From NCBI GenBank assembly GCA_051162045.1, contig JBISDI010000056.1: a DNA stretch of 16,435 nt. The stretch is one strand, 5' to 3'. Origin of the DNA: Anaerozeibacter quisquiliarum. GTDB taxonomy: Bacteria; Bacillota; Clostridia; Christensenellales; Aristaeellaceae. Shown here piece after piece: positions 14,371 to 16,435 of the stretch. The number at the start of each line of letters is the position of its first letter. Position 1 is the first letter of the stretch. A program made the translations under genes and the position numbers. Under the pieces are notes generated by a model. The model ran no database searches. It saw only the letters and a program-made list of their open reading frames with translations, and was not told where the DNA came from.

Positions 14371-14993
14371 TATTCGTATACCTCCTCGACCAGTCTCACG
14401 GCGTCCTGGGTGACGATGAACTTGTCATGGCCCAGTATGTCCAGCACGTTGAGCGTGTTGACGTAGGCGGTCTTCAGACCCTCGATGTTGCGCGCGGCGC
14501 GGGTGATCGACTCGTCCTTGCCCGGGATCACGAGCAGCGCCTTGCGGGTCGCGCCCAGATCCTTGAGCATCTTGGCGACGAGCTTGGTTTTGGACTCGCT
14601 GAGCTCCAGCTTATCCAGTACGATCAAATCGCCGTCCACGACCTTGCTGGTCAGAGCGCTCTTCATCGCGAGCCGGCGCACCTTGCGCGGGATCGAGAAG
14701 CCGTAATCGCGGGGCTTGGGCGCGAAGACCACGCCGCCGTGGGTAAACTGGGGGGCGCGGCGCGAGTGATGGCGCGCGTTGCCGGTGCCCTTCTGACGGT
14801 AGATCTTCCGGCCGCCGCCGCGCACTTCGGTGCGGGTCTTGGCCGACTGGGTGCCCTGGCGCTTGGCGTTGAGCTGCTGGCGCACGACCAGGTGCATCGC
14901 CGCTTCGTGAATTTCAGCGCCGAACGTGTTGTCGGAAAGCTCGATCTCGCCGACCTGAGCGCCTTGCATATTCAGCATTGCTACTTTAGGCAT
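14370..14993 (-). CDS. rplD: 50S ribosomal protein L4
   Basis: L4 extends a loop into the exit tunnel beside L22. In Escherichia coli it represses its own S10 operon by binding the leader. It has 207 residues. The tunnel loop is visible as TEVRGGGRKIYRQKGTGNAR followed by HHSRRAPQFTHGGVVF. The later motifs IPRKVRRLAMKSALTSKV and NTLNVLDILGHDKFIVTQDA are standard. GGAAGGAG precedes the ATG. Its stop overlaps the rplW start by one base. It is the natural candidate ligand for the structured leader upstream of rpsJ, but this is inference. Confidence 0.98.
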   Translation of the reverse strand: MPKVAMLNMQGAQVGEIELSDNTFGAEIHEAAMHLVVRQQLNAKRQGTQSAKTRTEVRGGGRKIYRQKGTGNARHHSRRAPQFTHGGVVFAPKPRDYGFSIPRKVRRLAMKSALTSKVVDGDLIVLDKLELSESKTKLVAKMLKDLGATRKALLVIPGKDESITRAARNIEGLKTAYVNTLNVLDILGHDKFIVTQDAVRLVEEVYE

Positions 14994-15017
14994 TTTCGTA
15001 CACTCCTTCCGACGTTT

Positions 15018-15659
15018 TTAGGCCTTGACCGAGCTCTTCACGACCACCAGCGTGCCGTTCGCGCCGGGGATCGCGCCCTTAATCATGAGCAGGTTGCGCT
15101 CGGCCTCTACCCGAATGACCTCGAGATTTTGCACCGTCACGCGCTCGGCGCCGTACTGGCCGGGCATGTGTTTGTTCTTGAACACGCGCGAGGGGCTCGA
15201 GTTGGCGCCCATCGAACCCACGCCCCGGTGGTACTTGGAGCCGTGCTTCATCGGGCCGGTGTGCTGATTCCAGCGCTGGATGACGCCGGTGAATCCGTGG
15301 CCCTTGCTGATGCCGCTCACGTCCACGCGGTCGCCCTCGGCGAACACATCGCACTTGATCGCGTCGCCCACCTTGTAGGGGGCGATGTCGTCAAGGCGCA
15401 GCTCGCGCAGGAACCGGGTGGCGGCGACGCCCGCCTTCGCAAAGTGGCCGAGCTCGGGTTTGTTCTTCAGTTTCTTCGCGCGCGTCTCAGCGAGCTCACC
15501 GAAACCGACTTGAACCGCTTCGTAGCCGTCGGTTTTCGCCGTCTTGACCTGGGTCACAGGGCAGGGACCGGCTTCCACGACGGTGACTGGCACCAGACGA
15601 CCATCCTTAAGGAAGATCTGGGTCATGCCAATCTTCTTACCGAGAATTGCCTTTTTCAT
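15018..15659 (-). CDS. rplC: 50S ribosomal protein L3
   Basis: L3 starts 50S assembly and sends an extended finger to the peptidyl-transferase centre. It has 213 residues: KKAILGKKIGMTQIFLKDGR at the N-terminus, then GHGFTGVIQRWNQHTGPMKH, GSKYHRGVGSMGA and MPGQYGAERVTVQNLEVI. The finger reads RWNQHTGPM where many bacteria have RHGQSRGPM-like sequence, a modest variant. GGAGGTG precedes the ATG. It lies 17 nt after rpsJ and 24 nt before rplD. Confidence 0.98.
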   Translation of the reverse strand: MKKAILGKKIGMTQIFLKDGRLVPVTVVEAGPCPVTQVKTAKTDGYEAVQVGFGELAETRAKKLKNKPELGHFAKAGVAATRFLRELRLDDIAPYKVGDAIKCDVFAEGDRVDVSGISKGHGFTGVIQRWNQHTGPMKHGSKYHRGVGSMGANSSPSRVFKNKHMPGQYGAERVTVQNLEVIRVEAERNLLMIKGAIPGANGTLVVVKSSVKA

Positions 15660-15676
15660 CTATGTGCACCTCCATG

Positions 15677-15985
15677 TTAAACCTTAATCTCGATCTCGAC
15701 ACCCGCCGGCAGGTCAAGCTTCGTCAGCGCGTCCACCGTCTTGGGGTTGGGGTTCAGGATGTCGATCAGGCGCTTGTGGGTACGCATCTCGAACTGCTCG
15801 CGCGAGTCCTTGTGCTTGTGGGGCGAGCGCAGGATGGTGACGACTTCCTTCTCTGTCGGGAGCGGGATCGGGCCCGAAACGCGCGAGCCGGTGCGCTTGG
15901 CGGTCTCCACGATGCGCGCGGCGCTCTGGTCGATGACGCCGTGCTCGTACGCCTTCAGCTTGATGCGGATCTTCTGGTTAGCCAT
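15677..15985 (-). CDS. rpsJ: 30S ribosomal protein S10
   Basis: S10 is part of the 30S head and also joins NusB in antitermination complexes. It has 102 residues: NQKIRIKLKAYEHGVIDQSA, RIVETAKRTGSRVSGPIPLP, TILRSPHKHKDSREQFEMRT, HKRLIDILNPNPKTVDAL. The ATG has a near-perfect ribosome binding site, AAGGAGG (16000-15994), 8 nt upstream. It is the first gene of the cluster, preceded by a long structured leader and a strong promoter. Confidence 0.99.
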   Translation of the reverse strand: MANQKIRIKLKAYEHGVIDQSAARIVETAKRTGSRVSGPIPLPTEKEVVTILRSPHKHKDSREQFEMRTHKRLIDILNPNPKTVDALTKLDLPAGVEIEIKV

Positions 15986-16009
15986 GAAACCTTCCTCCTT
16001 GTTAAGAAC

Positions 16010-16051
16010 TCATGCACACGCTGCCGGGCGTGTCCTGTATTTTTTTCGCAT
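16010..16051 (-). CDS. Candidate 13-residue leader peptide upstream of rpsJ
   Basis: The minus strand has GGAGG, an 8-nt spacer and then an ATG opening a 13-codon frame, MRKKYRTRPAACA, ending TGA. The stop lies 24 nt before the rpsJ ATG and in the same frame. The ribosome binding site falls mainly in the loop, and the start codon in the 3' arm, of the perfect 10-bp hairpin at 16048-16073. The peptide is strongly basic. It could be a regulatory upstream ORF or a chance frame; only comparative data can tell. Confidence 0.35.
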   Translation of the reverse strand: MRKKYRTRPAACA

Positions 16052-16073
16052 GCCTTGATCCTCCAAGGCATGC
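16048..16073 (-). other. Perfect 10-bp hairpin in the S10 leader, Shine-Dalgarno-like loop
   Basis: On the minus strand the arms GCATGCCTTG and CAAGGCATGC enclose the loop GAGGAT, and seven A's follow after one G. It is not a terminator in either direction, because the T-run lies on the wrong side on the plus strand. The 5' arm CCTTG could alternatively pair with CAAGG at the start of the rpsJ ribosome binding site (16001-15997), which would link this hairpin to rpsJ translation. The pairing is seen; the switch is inference. Confidence 0.6.
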
Positions 16074-16241
16074 ACGACGCGGCATGAGCCCCGTCGCCCG
16101 ATTGGCGGACTGGTCCACGGAAGTTACCGAGTGGGCTCGCAATCTCCCGCTTCATCCCTGCGCCTTCCGACGGTGATCGATCGCCGGACGACTTGCGCGA
16201 ACCGGCATCCGCGCGGGTGCGCACAGTAGCGCAACATACGG

Positions 16242-16271
16242 ATTATATCAAAAGTATGGATGGAAAATCAA
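16242..16271 (-). promoter_or_regulatory. Promoter of the S10 operon (SigA type, extended -10)
   Basis: On the minus strand TTGATT (16271-16266) and TATAAT (16247-16242) are separated by 18 nt. The -10 is preceded by TGA, giving the extended TGnTATAAT form. The predicted transcription start is at about 16235-16237. An AT-rich stretch with a T5 run upstream (about 16275-16300) could act as an UP element, and a small palindrome at 16281-16294 lies in it. This is the only strong promoter I find for the whole 32-gene cluster. Confidence 0.85.
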
Positions 16272-16345
16272 TAGCCGAAAAACATTGGCATGTTATCTTT
16301 TTGTTGATTCGCGCATGGAATCGAATATTTAACACGGTGCGGGGC

Positions 16346-16363
16346 GGATGCGCTGCCGCATCC
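16346..16363. repeat. Small inverted repeat between terminator and promoter
   Basis: A 7-bp perfect inverted repeat (16346-16352 with 16357-16363, loop of 4), extendable on the minus strand by two more pairs past a bulged G. No U-tract follows, so it is not itself a terminator. It may stabilise the 3' end of the upstream transcript. Confidence 0.4.
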
Positions 16364-16375
16364 CGCTCCTTACGC

Positions 16376-16405
16376 AAAAGCGCCGCACGCTTTTGCGTGC
16401 GGCGC
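16376..16405 (-). terminator. Rho-independent terminator of the upstream gene (probably tuf)
   Basis: A perfect 11-bp GC-rich stem (16380-16390 with 16395-16405), loop of four A's on the minus strand, followed by TTTT and then GCGT. It sits 12 nt after the TAA at 16420-16418. A second perfect 11-bp hairpin (16372-16382 with 16388-16398, loop of 5) uses the same bases and would bury the U-tract, so the two forms exclude each other. Confidence 0.8.
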
Positions 16406-16417
16406 CTTCACATTCCC

Positions 16418-16435
16418 TTACCCGAGCACCTTGAC
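16418..16435 (-). CDS. tuf: C-terminal five codons of upstream gene, probably elongation factor Tu
   Basis: The minus strand at the right edge reads GTC AAG GTG CTC GGG TAA, ending VKVLG. An open frame ending 12 nt before a good terminator supports a real gene end. The tuf identity rests on the conserved rpsL-rpsG-fusA-tuf-rpsJ order and on the general likeness to EF-Tu tails (hydrophobic, VxKV/I-like). Five residues cannot prove it. Confidence 0.4.
   Translation of the reverse strand, partial: VKVLG

Larger units (their letters stand above)
15986..16236 (-). promoter_or_regulatory. Long structured 5' leader of the S10 operon
   Basis: About 250 nt separate the predicted transcription start from rpsJ. 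By eye the RNA can form at least six helices: 16218-16222 with 16229-16233; 16195-16199 with 16210-16214; 16166-16172 with 16182-16188 (one G-U); a long-range 16086-16091 with 16133-16138; 16048-16057 with 16064-16073; and 16016-16021 with 16028-16033. No hairpin is followed by a U-tract, so control would more likely be translational than by attenuation. S10 leaders bound by L4 are known in other bacteria; I recognise no named motif here, so the ligand is unknown. Confidence 0.55.

Noticed and set aside
14427..15680. A 417-codon plus-strand open frame across rplD and rplC
   Set aside because: Antisense to L3 and L4 with no recognisable motif; a shadow of GC-rich codon use.
16048..16073. Hairpin next to a T7 run as a plus-strand terminator
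   Set aside because: On the plus strand the T-run precedes the stem, and on the minus strand an A-run follows it, so it cannot act as a rho-independent terminator in either direction.
16086..16138. A T-box riboswitch in the S10 leader
   Set aside because: The GTGGACC-like stretch loosely recalls a T-box, but the conserved antiterminator sequence, specifier stem and terminator are not present.
15955..16224. Open frame through the S10 leader running into rpsJ, with an internal ATG at 16155 preceded by GGAAGG
   Set aside because: It overlaps the rpsJ start out of frame, has no domain, and crosses the strong structured leader. An internal start giving about 66 residues cannot be fully excluded, but the 13-codon frame has the better start signal.

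Overview
This window is one complete bacterial ribosomal-protein supercluster, S10-spc-alpha, read entirely on the minus strand from about 16,236 down to about 206. It holds 32 intact protein genes in transcription order rpsJ, rplC, rplD, rplW, rplB, rpsS, rplV, rpsC, rplP, rpmC, rpsQ, rplN, rplX, rplE, rpsN, rpsH, rplF, rplR, rpsE, rpmD, rplO, secY, adk, map, a small KOW-domain gene, infA, rpmJ, rpsM, rpsK, rpsD, rpoA and rplQ. The last five codons of a further minus-strand gene, probably tuf, sit at the right edge. No mobile element, tRNA, rRNA or CRISPR array is visible.

The organism is best read as a GC-rich Bacillota, most likely class Clostridia. The reasons are strong AGGAGG-type ribosome binding sites before most genes, the short zinc-type S14, rpsD placed between rpsK and rpoA, a KOW-domain gene between map and infA, and an enlarged L17 of a kind I associate with some Clostridia. 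I cannot name a genus. Several proteins keep full zinc-ligand sets (S4, S14, L36, L24 and the adenylate kinase lid).

Layout. Right end (15,986-16,435): end of the upstream gene, a rho-independent terminator that overlaps an alternative perfect hairpin, an AT-rich spacer, a strong extended -10 promoter, and a leader of about 250 nt with at least six helices and a candidate 13-codon upstream reading frame just before rpsJ. Middle (276-15,985): genes packed with 1-4 nt overlaps, fused stop/Shine-Dalgarno signals or short gaps. The longest internal gap (111 nt, between rpsM and rpsK) can fold into two mutually exclusive structures. Left end (1-275): a GC-rich 15-bp terminator after rplQ, then a second terminator that looks bidirectional and may also serve a plus-strand gene arriving from outside the window.

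The genes work as one growth-rate programme: ribosomal subunits, the SecY export channel, adenylate kinase for nucleotide balance, methionine aminopeptidase for N-terminal processing of new proteins, initiation factor IF-1, and the alpha subunit that seeds RNA polymerase assembly. The gene content is ordinary and conserved. The points worth a second look are regulatory (the S10 leader with its small ORF, the competing hairpins, the UUG start of infA) and a few unusual protein segments (L17 insertion, L24 cysteines, L22 N-terminal extension).
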